Source: Phycicoccus sp. Soil802
GTDB taxonomy: Bacteria; Actinomycetota; Actinomycetes; Actinomycetales; Dermatophilaceae
NCBI RefSeq assembly: GCF_001429605.1
Contig: NZ_LMSS01000007.1
Span: 124,001 to 188,000 of the forward strand
Direction: 5' to 3'
Length of the DNA: 64,000 bases
Translations under genes and position numbers: made by a program
The notes under the pieces: generated by a model
The model's database searches: none
Told to the model about the DNA's origin: nothing
The model's input: only the letters and a program-made list of their open reading frames with translations
Part shown: positions 17,064 to 28,331 of the stretch, one piece after another
Position numbering within the stretch: the stretch's first letter is position 1
Layout of the letters: the number at the start of each line of letters is the position of its first letter

Positions 17064-17786
17064 ATGCCGAGCACACCGGAGTGCGAGTCGCGACACCTGC
17101 GCGCGGACGCCGAGCTCAACCGGAGCCGGATCCTCGCCGCCGCCCAGCAGGTCTTCGGTGAGCAGGGGGTGTCCGCGCCGCTGAGTGAGGTCGCCGCCCG
17201 CGCCGGCGTCGGGATCGCGACGCTCTACCGCCGCTTCCCCGACCGTGCCGCCCTGGTCAGCGAGGCCTTCGAGGACGCCTTCGACCGCTACGACGCCAGC
17301 GCCGACCAGGCCCTCGCGGAGGACGACCCGTGGGAGGGGTTCGCGGGGCTCGCGGAGCGGATGGGCGCCCTGCAGGCGGAGAACCTCGGGTTCGCCCACC
17401 TCATCCAGTCGTCGATGCCGATGGGTCGGACCGGGACCAGCGCCCGCGAGCGCAGCTACCGCAAGGTGCTCGAGGTGATCCGGCGCGCGAAGGAGGCCGG
17501 GGTGCTGCGCGACGACTTCAGCCCCGAGGACCTGCCGATCCTTTCGTTCGCCCTCGCGGGGGTGATCGAGACGACCCGCGACGACCTGCCCGACGCCTGG
17601 CGACGCCACGTGGCGCTGTTCCTCGACGGCTGCCGCCCTGCCGGCGGCAGGCCCGACGGCCGGCGCCACATACCGTCCGCGCTGCCGCCGGCAGCGGAGC
17701 CGGCCGGTCTCCAGCGCGCCATGCTGCGCTCGTCCCGTCGGCGGCAAGGTCGTGGGTCGCGCTCCGGTGACGGGCCCACCTCCTAG
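17064..17786 (+). CDS. TetR/AcrR-family transcriptional regulator
   Basis: 240 residues. The N-terminal helix-turn-helix reads [19 protein letters not shown], then [20 protein letters not shown], the typical TetR recognition helix. A C-terminal ligand domain follows ([21 protein letters not shown]), resembling the SbtR-like group. The C-terminal 35 residues are Arg/Ser/Pro-rich and probably disordered. ATG at 17064 is chosen. It is divergent from the DoxX-like gene and likely controls it through the GTGGAGG palindromes. The ligand is unknown. Confidence 0.92.
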   Translation: MPSTPECESRHLRADAELNRSRILAAAQQVFGEQGVSAPLSEVAARAGVGIATLYRRFPDRAALVSEAFEDAFDRYDASADQALAEDDPWEGFAGLAERMGALQAENLGFAHLIQSSMPMGRTGTSARERSYRKVLEVIRRAKEAGVLRDDFSPEDLPILSFALAGVIETTRDDLPDAWRRHVALFLDGCRPAGGRPDGRRHIPSALPPAAEPAGLQRAMLRSSRRRQGRGSRSGDGPTS

Positions 17787-17795
17787 AGTGGACGC

Positions 17796-19058
17796 GTGAG
17801 CGGCCCAGACCAGCGCCCGGCGCTGCCCGAGAAGGCCGCCGACACCTCGGCGGAGTCGCCGTGGCCGGTGCGGCTGCTGAGCATGCGCATCGCCGAGTAC
17901 GTCGAGAAGATGTCGGTGCTCTGGGTCGAGGGGCAGGTCGTCCAGCTCACCCGCCGCCCCGGCCAGCGCACCGCCTACCTCACCCTGCGCGACCCCGATG
18001 TCGACATGTCCCTCTCGGTCGCGATCCAGGTCAACGCCCTCGACGCGATGGCGACGCCCCTGGCCCAGGGAGCGCGGGTCGTCCTCCAGGCCAAGCCGGT
18101 CTTCTGGACCCAGCGTGGCTCGTTGATGCTCGACGCCCGCCAGATCCGGCCCGTGGGCGTGGGCGAGCTCCTCGCGCGGGTCGAGCACCTCAAGCGGACC
18201 CTTGCCGCAGAGGGCCTGTTCGACCCCGAGCGCAAGAAGCCGTTGCCGTTCCTGCCCCGCACCGTCGGGCTGGTCTGTGGGCGGGCGGGGGCCGCGGAGA
18301 AGGACGTCGTCGAGAACGCCCGTCGCCGCTGGCCCACGGTCCGCTTCGAGATCCGTGAGGTCGCCGTGCAGGGCGGCAACGCGGTGCAGGAGGTGATGGC
18401 CGCGCTCCAGGAGCTCGACGGGCGGCCCGACGTCGACGTCATCGTGATCGCCCGTGGGGGCGGCTCGGTCGAGGACCTCCTGCCGTTCAGCAACGAGGCA
18501 CTGGTGCGCGCGGTCGCCGCCACCCGCACCCCCGTCGTCTCGGCGATCGGCCACGACGTCGACACTCCCCTCCTCGACCACGTGGCTGACTGGCGGGCCT
18601 CCACGCCCACCGACGCAGGCAAGCGGGTGGTGCCCGACGCGCAGGCCGAGCGGCACGGCATACGCCACTCGCGCGACCGAGGGCGGCGCGCGCTGCACGC
18701 GCGGATCGCCAGCGAGCGCCGGCACCTCATCGCCCTGCGCTCGCGCCCGGTGATGGCCCGCCCGGCGGCGATGATCGAGGCCCGTCGCCAGGAGCTCGAC
18801 GCCCTGACCGACCGGGCCCACCGCCGCGTCCTCGCCTCGGTCCACCGGGCGGCCGACCAGGTCGCCCACCTGCGTGCGCAGGTCAGCACCCTCTCGCCGT
18901 TGTCCACCCTCGAGCGTGGGTATGCCGTCGTGCAGCACCGCGACGGGCGGGTCGTCATGGACCGGGCCGACGTGACGGTCGACGAGGTGCTCCGCGTGCG
19001 CGTGGCGCGTGGCGACTTCGCCGCGAGCGTCGTCGGCCTGCCCGGCAGCTCCGGTTAG
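17796..19058 (+). CDS. xseA: Exodeoxyribonuclease VII large subunit
   Basis: 420 residues. An N-terminal OB-fold (VLWVEGQVVQLTRRPGQRTAYLTL) is followed by the XseA nuclease domain with PRTVGLVCGRAGAAEKDV, VIARGGGSVEDLLPFSNE and SAIGHDVDTPLLD. The C-terminal coiled region binds multiple small subunits. The OB-fold binds single-stranded DNA and the enzyme degrades it to oligonucleotides. It starts with GTG at 17796 and is followed by xseB 11 bases later. Confidence 0.97.
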   Translation: MSGPDQRPALPEKAADTSAESPWPVRLLSMRIAEYVEKMSVLWVEGQVVQLTRRPGQRTAYLTLRDPDVDMSLSVAIQVNALDAMATPLAQGARVVLQAKPVFWTQRGSLMLDARQIRPVGVGELLARVEHLKRTLAAEGLFDPERKKPLPFLPRTVGLVCGRAGAAEKDVVENARRRWPTVRFEIREVAVQGGNAVQEVMAALQELDGRPDVDVIVIARGGGSVEDLLPFSNEALVRAVAATRTPVVSAIGHDVDTPLLDHVADWRASTPTDAGKRVVPDAQAERHGIRHSRDRGRRALHARIASERRHLIALRSRPVMARPAAMIEARRQELDALTDRAHRRVLASVHRAADQVAHLRAQVSTLSPLSTLERGYAVVQHRDGRVVMDRADVTVDEVLRVRVARGDFAASVVGLPGSSG

Positions 19059-19069
19059 GCTCCTCCACC

Positions 19070-19336
19070 ATGGCCAAGGGAGCAGAGAAGGCGACACCCG
19101 CCGTCGAGACCGACCGCACCGTCGAGACGGACGGCGCGTTCGACGACATCGCGGAACTGTCCTACGAGCAGGCCCGCGACGAGCTGATCAGCGTGGTCGC
19201 CCAGCTCGAGGGTGGCCAGCTCGGGCTCGAGGAGAGCATGCGCCTGTGGCAGCGGGGCGAGGCGCTGGCGGCCCACTGCAGCACATGGCTCGACGGCGCC
19301 GAGGCCGCCCTCGCCCAGGACGACCCCGAGGACTGA
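19070..19336 (+). CDS. xseB: Exodeoxyribonuclease VII small subunit
   Basis: 88 residues. The conserved small-subunit helices are LSYEQARDELISVVAQLEGG and LGLEESMRLWQRGEALAAHC; the N-terminal 25 residues are a variable charged extension. Several copies wrap around the coiled-coil arm of XseA. It lies in an operon directly after xseA. Confidence 0.96.
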   Translation: MAKGAEKATPAVETDRTVETDGAFDDIAELSYEQARDELISVVAQLEGGQLGLEESMRLWQRGEALAAHCSTWLDGAEAALAQDDPED

Positions 19337-19377
19337 GGCCCGGCCAGGGCTGCCCGACCCGGGTGGTCCTGCGCAGG

Positions 19378-19935
19378 TCAGCTGGTCGGGACGGGACGGA
19401 GCGTCTCGGCGAAGGCCGTCAGCTCGTCGAACGTGCCGGTGCCGGTCACGATCGTCGTGAGCTCGGAAGCGGTCTCCGCGCGGTGGACGAGGCTGTTCTG
19501 CACCTTGCCGCTGCGGACGTAGGTGCCCCACGTCTGGCCCTCCACCTGCACCTCACCGGTCTTGGCGGCGCGGTTGGTCTGCGCCGACACCCACTCGTCG
19601 GTGGCGTCCTTGGTCTGCTCGATCGCGACGTAGTTGCCGGTCGGCGACTGGTAGCCGGCGTGCCAGGTCATCAGGCCACCGGTGGAGCGGACGTAGCGCA
19701 CGCTCGTGGCCTTCCACCCGTCCGGCAGCGCCTCGGGCCGGTCGATCGGCCAGCCGCTCGTCCGCGCCACCTCGACCGAGGTCCCGGCCACGTCGACGGG
19801 CGGCTGCGAGACGCTGTTGACCCGGGGCACGATGGCGATGAGGGCGGCCACGATCACGCCGATCACCACGAGCGACCGGACCATGTTGGCCACGGAGCCG
19901 TTGGCGTAGGAACTGCGGGGGGCGGGCGTGCTCAC
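19378..19935 (-). CDS. DUF4245-family membrane-anchored protein
   Basis: 185 residues with one N-terminal membrane helix (MVRSLVVIGVIVAALIAIVP) and an extracytoplasmic domain. Motifs such as VARTSGWPIDRPEALPDGWK and TWHAGYQSPTGNYVAIEQT match the actinobacterial DUF4245 family, whose function is not established. The GTG start at 19935 is chosen; the frame is open further upstream into glpX, which is on the opposite strand. In actinobacteria this family is commonly found beside glpX and xseA/B, as here. Confidence 0.85.
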   Translation of the reverse strand: MSTPAPRSSYANGSVANMVRSLVVIGVIVAALIAIVPRVNSVSQPPVDVAGTSVEVARTSGWPIDRPEALPDGWKATSVRYVRSTGGLMTWHAGYQSPTGNYVAIEQTKDATDEWVSAQTNRAAKTGEVQVEGQTWGTYVRSGKVQNSLVHRAETASELTTIVTGTGTFDELTAFAETLRPVPTS

Positions 19936-20032
19936 GCTCCCATCGTCCACGACCGGGGCACCCCGGCGCCAACCGCCCCCACCACCGATAGGCTGCGGGC
20001 GCTCACCCGCCGTCGCGTGAAGGATCCATCGC

Positions 20033-21079
20033 ATGTCCGAGCAGCACCTCCCCTCGTCCTTGCGCGTCGGCGTCGAGGCGCCCGACCGCAACCTCGCCCT
20101 CGAGCTGGTGCGGGTGACCGAGGCGGCCGCGATGGCCGGCGGTCGCTGGGTCGGCCGGGGCGACAAGAACGGCGCCGACGGGGCCGCGGTCGAGGCCATG
20201 CGCGCCCTGATCAGCACGGTCTCGATGAAGGGTGTCGTCGTCATCGGCGAGGGCGAGAAGGACGACGCCCCGATGCTCTACAACGGCGAGGAGGTCGGCG
20301 ACGGCAACGGTCCGGAGTGCGACGTCGCCGTCGACCCGATCGACGGCACGACCCTGACCGCGAAGGGACAGTCCAACGCCGTGTCGGTGCTCGCGGTGTC
20401 CGATCGCGGCAGCATGTACGACCCGTCGGCAGTCTTCTATATGGACAAGCTCGTGACCGGTCCGGAAGCGGCCGACGTCGTCGACATCCGCCTGCCCGTC
20501 GCCGAGAACATCAAGCGGATCGCCAGGGCCAAGAAGGAGACCGTCGAGGACGTCACGGTCGTCATGCTCGACCGCCCGCGGCACCAGAAGCTCGCCGACG
20601 AGGTGCGCGACGCCGGGGCGCGGCTGCGGTTCATCTCCGACGGTGACGTCGCCGGCGCGATCATGGCGGCCCGCGACGACACCGGCATCGACCTGCTGCT
20701 GGGGATCGGCGGCACCCCCGAGGGCATCATCACCGCCTGCGCCATCAAGTGCCTCGGCGGGGTCATCCAGGGTCGGCTGTGGCCGCAGGACGACGACGAG
20801 CGCCAGCGCGCCCTCGACGCCGGGCACGACCTGGACCGCGTGCTGTCGACCGACGACCTCGTCACCGGCGAGAACTGCTTCTTCGTGGCCACCGGCATCA
20901 CCGACGGCGAGCTGCTCAAGGGTGTCCGCTACCGCGCGGGAGGGGCCACGACGCACTCCCTGGTGATGCGCTCCAAGTCGGGCACGATCCGGCTCATCGA
21001 GAGCCACCACCAGCTGGCCAAGCTGCGTGCCTACTCCTCCGTGGACTTCGACCACGCCGGCCCGGGCGGTGCCTCGTGA
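20033..21079 (+). CDS. glpX: Class II fructose-1,6-bisphosphatase GlpX
   Basis: 348 residues, the usual size. Metal and substrate motifs are [15 protein letters not shown] and [11 protein letters not shown]; a later [10 protein letters not shown] loop binds phosphate. It hydrolyses fructose-1,6-bisphosphate in gluconeogenesis and is the main FBPase type in actinobacteria. The ATG at 20033 has GAAGGAT upstream. Its stop overlaps the GTG start of the next sugar kinase gene by GTGA, so the two are translationally coupled. Confidence 0.97.
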   Translation: MSEQHLPSSLRVGVEAPDRNLALELVRVTEAAAMAGGRWVGRGDKNGADGAAVEAMRALISTVSMKGVVVIGEGEKDDAPMLYNGEEVGDGNGPECDVAVDPIDGTTLTAKGQSNAVSVLAVSDRGSMYDPSAVFYMDKLVTGPEAADVVDIRLPVAENIKRIARAKKETVEDVTVVMLDRPRHQKLADEVRDAGARLRFISDGDVAGAIMAARDDTGIDLLLGIGGTPEGIITACAIKCLGGVIQGRLWPQDDDERQRALDAGHDLDRVLSTDDLVTGENCFFVATGITDGELLKGVRYRAGGATTHSLVMRSKSGTIRLIESHHQLAKLRAYSSVDFDHAGPGGAS

Positions 21080-21990
21080 CCCGCCTGCTCGTCGTCGGCG
21101 AGGCTCTGGTCGACATCGTCGCCGAGCCGTCCGGGGAGCGCACCGAGCACGTCGGCGGCAGCCCGGCCAACGTGGCCATGGGCCTGGCGCGACTGGGGCA
21201 CGACGTCGACTTCGCGGGCTGGCTCGGCCGCGACGAGCGGGGCGAGCGGATCTCCGCCCACCTCGCGGACCACGGCGTCCACGTCCTGCCGGAGAGCTTC
21301 GGTGACGACCCGACGTCGACCGCCGTGGCGACCCTCGACGACACCGGCGCCGCGTCCTACGACTTCGACCTGCACTGGAACCTGCCGACGATCGCGCTGC
21401 CCGAGGGCACCGGGCACGTCCACACCGGGTCGATCGCCACGGTCCTGCTCCCCGGTGCGGCCAGCGTCACCGCGGCCCTCGAGGCCGTGCGGTCGCAGGG
21501 CACGGTCTCCTACGACCCCAACATCCGCCCCAGCATCATGGGCGACCTCGACCCGGTGCGAGCCCGGGTCGAGGAGCTGGTGGCCCTCAGCGACGTGGTC
21601 AAGGCGAGCGAGGACGACCTCGCGCTCCTGTACGCCGGTCAGTCACCCGAGCAGGTCATGGCGGCGTGGGTGGGTCTCGGGGCCGGCATCGCCGTGGTGA
21701 CCCTCGGCGCCGACGGTGTCGCCTACCGGGTGTCCGGCGACGACACGGTCGCCCGCGCCGACACCCGGGCCGAGCAGGTCGTCGACACCGTGGGGGCGGG
21801 TGACTCGTTCATGGCCGGGCTGGTCTCCGGACTCGTGGCCGCCGGACTGCTGGGTGACCCGGGTGCGCGCGAGCGGCTGCGCACCGCGACACTGGAGGAG
21901 GTCCGGCCCGCCGTCGAGCGCGGCCTGGCCACCAGTGCTGTGACCGTCGGCCGGGCCGGCGCGTACGCCCCCGCACTGGACGAGCTGTAG
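21076..21990 (+). CDS. PfkB-family carbohydrate kinase
   Basis: 304 residues of the ribokinase/PfkB fold. The N-terminal substrate motif is [15 protein letters not shown]. The C-terminal ATP site and catalytic Asp are in [13 protein letters not shown]. The substrate is probably a ketose or fructose-like sugar, which fits its coupling to fructose-1,6-bisphosphatase, but this is inference. It starts at the GTG overlapping the glpX stop. Confidence 0.92.
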   Translation: MTRLLVVGEALVDIVAEPSGERTEHVGGSPANVAMGLARLGHDVDFAGWLGRDERGERISAHLADHGVHVLPESFGDDPTSTAVATLDDTGAASYDFDLHWNLPTIALPEGTGHVHTGSIATVLLPGAASVTAALEAVRSQGTVSYDPNIRPSIMGDLDPVRARVEELVALSDVVKASEDDLALLYAGQSPEQVMAAWVGLGAGIAVVTLGADGVAYRVSGDDTVARADTRAEQVVDTVGAGDSFMAGLVSGLVAAGLLGDPGARERLRTATLEEVRPAVERGLATSAVTVGRAGAYAPALDEL

Positions 21991-22040
21991 AGCTCGAGCT
22001 GTAAGAGCAGTAGCCCCGAAGACAGGAGCACGACGACCCG

Positions 22041-23720
<1,680 letters not shown>

Positions 23721-23734
23721 GCGAGGACCACGCT

Positions 23735-24253
23735 GTGAGCGAGAACCCAACGACCGCAGGCGATTTCGACGACCTGCTCGACGCCAACCGCACCTATGCG
23801 TCGACCGACTTCGCGACGGGCGGCTTCGACGGCATCGCGCACGCCGGCGTCGCCATCGTCACCTGCATGGACTCGCGGATCGACCCGCTGCGGCTGCTCG
23901 GGCTCAAGCCCGGCGATGCCAAGATCTTCCGCAACCCCGGTGGCCGCGTGACCGCCAACGCCCTCGAGGCGCTGGTCCTCGGCGTGCACCTGCTCGGGGT
24001 CGAGCGGATCCTCATCGTGCCCCACACCCGCTGCGCCATGGCGAGCAACACCGAGGCCGAGCTGCGCGAGCGGGTCGGCGCCTCGGCCGGCCAGGACGCG
24101 TCGTGGCAGGGGTTCCACGTCATCGACAACCAGCGCGAGGCCCTGATGGCCGACGTGCGAGCCGTGCGCTCGCACCCACTGATCGGCGACCAGGTCCCGG
24201 TCGGCGGGTTCATCTACGACGTCGACACGGGACTGCTCGAGCAGCTGGTCTGA
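23735..24253 (+). CDS. Beta-class carbonic anhydrase
   Basis: 172 residues, a short beta-carbonic anhydrase like mycobacterial Rv1284. Zinc ligands are C44 (VTCMDSR), H97 and C100 (VPHTRC), with the D46-R48 dyad. It interconverts CO2 and bicarbonate. A GTG at 23717 overlaps the fumarase stop, but the GTG at 23735 with GAGGA upstream is preferred. It is co-transcribed with fumarase and ends before a strong palindromic terminator. Confidence 0.93.
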   Translation: MSENPTTAGDFDDLLDANRTYASTDFATGGFDGIAHAGVAIVTCMDSRIDPLRLLGLKPGDAKIFRNPGGRVTANALEALVLGVHLLGVERILIVPHTRCAMASNTEAELRERVGASAGQDASWQGFHVIDNQREALMADVRAVRSHPLIGDQVPVGGFIYDVDTGLLEQLV

Positions 24254-24273
24254 GCGGCCGCGCGCCGACGCAG

Positions 24274-24316
24274 ACGCGGGGTATGCCGGGTGGTGACCAC
24301 CCGGCATACCCCGCGT
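24274..24316. terminator. Perfect 21-bp-arm palindromic terminator between carbonic anhydrase and ohr
   Basis: Arms of 21 bases pair perfectly around a single central G (24295). Each arm contains GTATGCCG (24281 on plus, 24302 on minus). It lies between two convergent genes, so it can stop transcription from both sides. Confidence 0.85.
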
Positions 24317-24347
24317 CGCGTCGTGGGCGCGTCGGCGGCCTACGCCG

Positions 24348-24770
24348 TCAGGCGAGGGCGACGGTGACGTCGATGTTGCCGCGGGTCGCCTTGGAGTAGG
24401 GGCACCGCTCGTGCGCCGCGTCGACCAGCTGCTGGGCGGTGCCGCGGTCGAGGCCGGGCACCTCCGCGACCAGCGCGACCGCGAGACCGACACCCGTGTC
24501 GGTCTTCCCGAGGGTCACCGTGGCGGTGACGGTGGAGTCGGAGGTGTCCAGCCCCATCGCCGTGGCCACCGAGTTGAGGGCGTTGCCGAAGCAGGCGGCA
24601 TACCCGGCCGCGAAGAGGGTCTCGGGGTTGGCCTTGGGGTTGGCCTTGCTGCCGGGCTTGCCGAGCTTGAGGTGGACGACGCCGTCCGCGCTCGTGACGT
24701 GCCCGGCCCGGCCACCCTGGGCGGTGGCGGCGATCGAGTAGAGCGGTTCGGTCAGGGACTCGTGGGGCAT
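24348..24770 (-). CDS. ohr: Organic hydroperoxide resistance protein (Ohr/OsmC family)
   Basis: 140 residues. The redox cysteines are C60 (AACFGNAL) and C123 (ERCPYSKATRG), the Ohr arrangement. The N-terminal strand LYSIAATAQGGRAG is typical. It reduces organic and fatty acid hydroperoxides, using a lipoyl or other dithiol reductant. ATG at 24770 is chosen; 24785 adds five residues. No OhrR-type regulator is beside it. Confidence 0.93.
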   Translation of the reverse strand: MPHESLTEPLYSIAATAQGGRAGHVTSADGVVHLKLGKPGSKANPKANPETLFAAGYAACFGNALNSVATAMGLDTSDSTVTATVTLGKTDTGVGLAVALVAEVPGLDRGTAQQLVDAAHERCPYSKATRGNIDVTVALA

Positions 24771-24899
24771 CAGCGGGGCTCGCATTCGGTGGGGCGACGG
24801 ATGAGGACATCCTCGGGGCGGATGCCGCTCAGGACAACGGGGGCGGTGCATCCGTGATTCCAGAACGGCCCCATCACCCGCTCGTCCTAGGCTGTGACG

Positions 24900-26132
24900 A
24901 TGCCGACACCGGTGCGCCACCTCGTCATCGGCGGCGGGATCATCGGGCTCACGGTGGCCGAACGGCTGTGCCGCGAGCATCCCGGTGCCGACGTCACCGT
25001 GGTCGAGAAGGAGTCGACCTGGGCCACCCACCAGACCGGCCGCAACAGCGGGGTCATCCACTCGGGCCTCTACTACCCGCCGGGCTCGCTCAAGGCAGCA
25101 TTCTGCCGCGCCGGGGCGGCCTCGCTCACCGCCTTCGCCCGGGAGGAGGGCATCACCCACGAGATCTGCGGCAAGCTCGTCGTGGCGACCAGGGCCGACG
25201 AGCTGCCCGGACTCGACCGGTTGCACCAGCGCGGCCTGGCCCACGGACTCGCCGTCACCCGGCTCACCCGCGACGAGGCCCGCGCGCACGAACCCCACGT
25301 CAACGCCCTCGCCGCACTGCACGTCCCCGAGACCGGCATCATCGACTACCCCGCCGTGTGCGCGGCCCTGGTGCGCCGACTCGAGCGAGCCGGGGCCACC
25401 CTGCTGCTGGACACCGAGGTCCTCGGCCTGGGCAGCGGCGCGGGTCGGGGCGGTGTCGTGGGCGCTCGGGGAGCCGGGGGCATCGTCGTGCGGACCAGCC
25501 GCGGCGACCTCCGGGCCGACCTGGTCGTCTCGTGCCCGGGCCTGCAGGCCGACCTGGTGGCGCGACGGCTCGGCCACCGGCCCTCGGCGCGCATCGTCCC
25601 CTTCCGGGGCGAGTACTTCGAGCTGCGTCCCGAGGCGACCCATCTGGTCAGGCACCTGGTCTACCCCGTGCCCGACCCCGACTTCCCGTTCCTCGGCGTC
25701 CACCTCACCCGCGACACCGACGGGCACGTCCACGCCGGCCCCAACGCGGTGCTCGCCCTGGCCCGCGAGGGGTACGACTGGCGCACCGTGCGCTGGCCGG
25801 ACCTGCGCGAGACCCTGACCCACCCGGGCTTCTGGCGACTCGTGGCCCGGCACCACCGGGCCGGGGCCGCCGAGGTGGCGCGCTCCCTGTCCCGACACCG
25901 CTTCGGGGCGAGCCTGCGCCGGCTGGTGCCAGAGCTGCGTGACGACGACCTCGTGCCGGCCGCGGCCGGGGTGCGCGCCCAGGCCCTGCGGGCCGACGGT
26001 TCGTTGGTCGACGACTTCCTGATCGAGCGCGCCGGGTCGGTGGTCCACGTCCTCAACGCGCCGTCCCCGGCCGCCACGAGTGCCTTCGAGATCGCCCGCC
26101 ACATCGTGCACCTGCTCGACGAATCCGCCTGA
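24900..26132 (+). CDS. lhgO: L-2-hydroxyglutarate oxidase
   Basis: About 410 residues, an FAD-dependent oxidoreductase of the DAO/LhgO group. The Rossmann FAD motif is VIGGGIIGLTVAERL near the N-terminus. The characteristic QTGRNSGVIHSGLYY motif follows, and VPFRGEYFELRPEA and HAGPNAVLALAREGYDW are further family markers. It oxidises L-2-hydroxyglutarate to 2-oxoglutarate, a metabolite repair step. GTG at 24894 is an alternative start. The gene is monocistronic, with terminator-like structures after it. Confidence 0.93.
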   Translation: MPTPVRHLVIGGGIIGLTVAERLCREHPGADVTVVEKESTWATHQTGRNSGVIHSGLYYPPGSLKAAFCRAGAASLTAFAREEGITHEICGKLVVATRADELPGLDRLHQRGLAHGLAVTRLTRDEARAHEPHVNALAALHVPETGIIDYPAVCAALVRRLERAGATLLLDTEVLGLGSGAGRGGVVGARGAGGIVVRTSRGDLRADLVVSCPGLQADLVARRLGHRPSARIVPFRGEYFELRPEATHLVRHLVYPVPDPDFPFLGVHLTRDTDGHVHAGPNAVLALAREGYDWRTVRWPDLRETLTHPGFWRLVARHHRAGAAEVARSLSRHRFGASLRRLVPELRDDDLVPAAAGVRAQALRADGSLVDDFLIERAGSVVHVLNAPSPAATSAFEIARHIVHLLDESA

Positions 26133-26158
26133 GCCGCAACAACTTCCTCTCCGCCCAA

Positions 26159-26243
26159 CTTTATCGGGTCAAGCAAGAAGCTTGACCTTCACCCCAGAAC
26201 CGAAGTCGAGCGAAGGTCAACGTTCCCCCATGACCCGATAAAG
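26159..26243. repeat. Nested inverted repeats downstream of lhgO
   Basis: Outer arms CTTTATCGGGTCA (26159-26171) and TGACCCGATAAAG (26231-26243) match over 13 bases. Inside them TTGACCTTC (26182-26190) pairs with GAAGGTCAA (26212-26220). The segment is AT-richer than its surroundings and lies between convergent lhgO and glmM, next to another hairpin. It could be a terminator, a protein-binding site or a small mobile remnant. Confidence 0.5.
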
Positions 26244-26256
26244 CTGTGGCAGGTGA

Positions 26257-26287
26257 GGTATGCCGGGTGGTGACCACGCGGCATACC
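26257..26287. terminator. GTATGCCG palindromic hairpin between lhgO and glmM
   Basis: GGTATGCCGGGTGGT (26257-26271) pairs with ACCACGCGGCATACC (26273-26287), with one mismatch. It lies at the 3' ends of two convergent genes. Confidence 0.7.
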
Positions 26288-26309
26288 CCGCCTCTGCGTG
26301 GCGGGGCGG

Positions 26310-27665
26310 TCAGAGCGAGAGGCGCGCCTTGACGACGTCGACCAGGCGGTCGGCGACGGCCTGGGCCTGCTCCTGCTCGGCGGCCTCGACCATGACGCGG
26401 ACGACCGGCTCGGTGCCGGACTTGCGCAGCAGCACGCGGCCGCTGCCGGCGAGCGCCTCCTCCTCGGCCTTGACGGCCGCCTTGAGCTCGTCGTCCGTCT
26501 CGACCCGGGCCTTGTCCACGCCCTTGACGTTGATGAGGACCTGGGGCAGTCGGCGCATCACGGTGGCCAGCTCCGCCAGGGGCTTTCCGGTCTCGGCGAC
26601 GCGGGCGGCGAGCATCAGGCCGGTGAGCACGCCGTCGCCGGTGGTGCCGTGGTCGAGGAAGATCACGTGCCCGCTCTGCTCGCCGCCGAGCGAGTAGGAG
26701 GACGCGCGCATGTCCTCGAGGACGTAACGGTCACCGACCGCGGTCTGTCGCACCGCGACGCCCTCTCGCTCCATCGCCTGCAGCAGGCCGAGGTTGCTCA
26801 TGACCGTCGCCACGAGGGTGTCCTGGGCCAGCGCGCCGCGGGACTTCAGCGACACGGCGAGGATCGCCATGATCTGGTCGCCGTCGACCTCGGTGCCGGT
26901 GTGGTCGATCGCGAGGCAGCGGTCGGCGTCACCGTCGTGGGCGATGCCGAGGTCGGCGCCGCGGGCCACGACGGCAGCCTTGAGGTGGTCGAGGTGCGTC
27001 GAGCCGTAGCCGTCGTTGATGTTGAGGCCGTCGGGCTCGGTGCCGATCTCGTAGACCTCGGCGCCGGCCAGCCGGAACACCTCCGGCGAGACCTGGCTGG
27101 CTGCACCGTGGGCGCCGTCGATGACGACCTTGATGCCGTTGAGACGGTTGGGCAGGACGGTGAGCAGGTGGGAGATGTAGCGCGTGTGGCCGTCGGGCAT
27201 CGTCACGACCCGGCCCACGTCGGGGCCGGTCGGGCGCTCCCAGTCCTGGTCGAGGCGGGCGGCGATCTCGTCCTCGATCCGGTCGTCGAGCTTGTGCCCA
27301 CCGGCGGCGAAGAACTTGATCCCGTTGTCCGGCATGGCGTTGTGCGACGCCGAGAGCATCACGCCGAAGTCCGCGTGGGTGTCATCGGTGAGGAAGGCGA
27401 TCGCCGGGGTCGGGAGGACGTTGGCGTGGTAGACGTCGACACCCGCCGAGGCCAGGCCGGCGATCACGGCGGCCGAGAGGAACTCTCCCGAGGCGCGGGG
27501 GTCCCGACCGACGACGGCCTTCGGGCGGCGCCCGGCTCGACGCGCGTCGTCACCGAGGACGTGGGCGGCAGCCACGCTGAGCCGCAGCGCCAGCTCGGCC
27601 GTGATGTCGACGTTCGCGAGCCCGCGAACCCCGTCGGTACCGAAGAGTCGTGCCGTGGTGGGCAT
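26310..27665 (-). CDS. glmM: Phosphoglucosamine mutase
   Basis: 451 residues. The catalytic phosphoserine is S107 in [13 protein letters not shown]. The metal-binding loop is AHDGDADRC, the sugar specificity loop is [10 protein letters not shown], and the phosphate-binding loop is [12 protein letters not shown]. It converts glucosamine-6-phosphate to glucosamine-1-phosphate for peptidoglycan precursors. It follows rplM-rpsI on the same strand, as in most actinobacteria, but with a hairpin terminator between. Confidence 0.97.
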   Translation of the reverse strand: MPTTARLFGTDGVRGLANVDITAELALRLSVAAAHVLGDDARRAGRRPKAVVGRDPRASGEFLSAAVIAGLASAGVDVYHANVLPTPAIAFLTDDTHADFGVMLSASHNAMPDNGIKFFAAGGHKLDDRIEDEIAARLDQDWERPTGPDVGRVVTMPDGHTRYISHLLTVLPNRLNGIKVVIDGAHGAASQVSPEVFRLAGAEVYEIGTEPDGLNINDGYGSTHLDHLKAAVVARGADLGIAHDGDADRCLAIDHTGTEVDGDQIMAILAVSLKSRGALAQDTLVATVMSNLGLLQAMEREGVAVRQTAVGDRYVLEDMRASSYSLGGEQSGHVIFLDHGTTGDGVLTGLMLAARVAETGKPLAELATVMRRLPQVLINVKGVDKARVETDDELKAAVKAEEEALAGSGRVLLRKSGTEPVVRVMVEAAEQEQAQAVADRLVDVVKARLSL

Positions 27666-27760
27666 GAAGAGGAAGCCTTTCGATCAGGTGCGCGGACGGC
27701 CGCGCCGCGTGGGCAGGGCCGGGCGCACGGGCATCTGGCGTGAACCTACCCCCAAAGACG

Positions 27761-27795
27761 CCGGAGGCGGCACCCGAGTTGGGCGCCGCCTCCGG
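27761..27795 (-). terminator. Terminator of the rplM-rpsI operon
   Basis: CCGGAGGCGGC (27761-27771) pairs perfectly with GCCGCCTCCGG (27785-27795), with a 13-base loop, just after the rpsI stop. This would separate rpsI from glmM. Confidence 0.75.
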
Positions 27796-27815
27796 ACGGG
27801 TACTGCAGGGGCAGA

Positions 27816-28322
27816 TCAGCGCTTGCTGTACTGCGGAGCCTTGCGGGCCTTCTTGAGACCAGCCTTCTTGCGCTCCGGGACGCGGGCGTCACGGGTGAGG
27901 AAGCCGGCCTTCTTGAGGGCCGGACGGTTCAGCTCCTCGTCGATCCCGTTGAGCGAGCGGGCGACGCCGAGGCGGACCGCACCGGCCTGGCCGGAGGGGC
28001 CACCACCGTGGACGCGCACGAGCACGTCGTAGGCACCGTCGAGCTCGAGCAGCGTGAACGGCTCGTTGACGATCTGCTGGTGGACCTTGTTCGGGAAGTA
28101 CTGCTCGAGGGTGCGCCCGTTGATCTTCCACTCGCCGTTGCCGGGGACGATGCGCACGCGGGCGATGGCCTGCTTGCGTCGACCGGTCGCGGCGCCGGGC
28201 ACGGTGGCACTGGCGCGACGCGCGGGCTCGTCGGAGGAGACAGGGCCCTCGGACTCGGAGGTGTACTCGGTCAGCTCGACCTCGTCACCCTCGACAGGGG
28301 TCTCAGTGTTGATGTCAGTCAC
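27816..28322 (-). CDS. rpsI: 30S ribosomal protein S9
   Basis: 168 residues. The conserved S9 core runs from [15 protein letters not shown] to the C-terminal [12 protein letters not shown], whose final Lys-Arg tail contacts P-site tRNA. A variable acidic N-terminal extension of about 45 residues is present, as in other actinobacteria. It follows rplM by nine bases. Confidence 0.98.
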   Translation of the reverse strand: MTDINTETPVEGDEVELTEYTSESEGPVSSDEPARRASATVPGAATGRRKQAIARVRIVPGNGEWKINGRTLEQYFPNKVHQQIVNEPFTLLELDGAYDVLVRVHGGGPSGQAGAVRLGVARSLNGIDEELNRPALKKAGFLTRDARVPERKKAGLKKARKAPQYSKR

Positions 28323-28331
28323 AAGAAATCC

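Noticed and set aside
16489-17076. N-terminal extension of IspH to 537 residues
   Set aside because: The extra residues are shadow sequence from the DoxX region; the family length and start fit 16488.
16953-19097. N-terminal extension of the DoxX gene giving an 837-residue protein
   Set aside because: The extra part is antisense to tetR and xseA and has no similarity to any family; the DoxX start at 16952 is complete by itself.
21980-22005. Direct repeat GAGCTGTA just after the sugar kinase gene
   Set aside because: Only two eight-base copies, one of them being the end of the coding sequence; no structure or context makes it meaningful.
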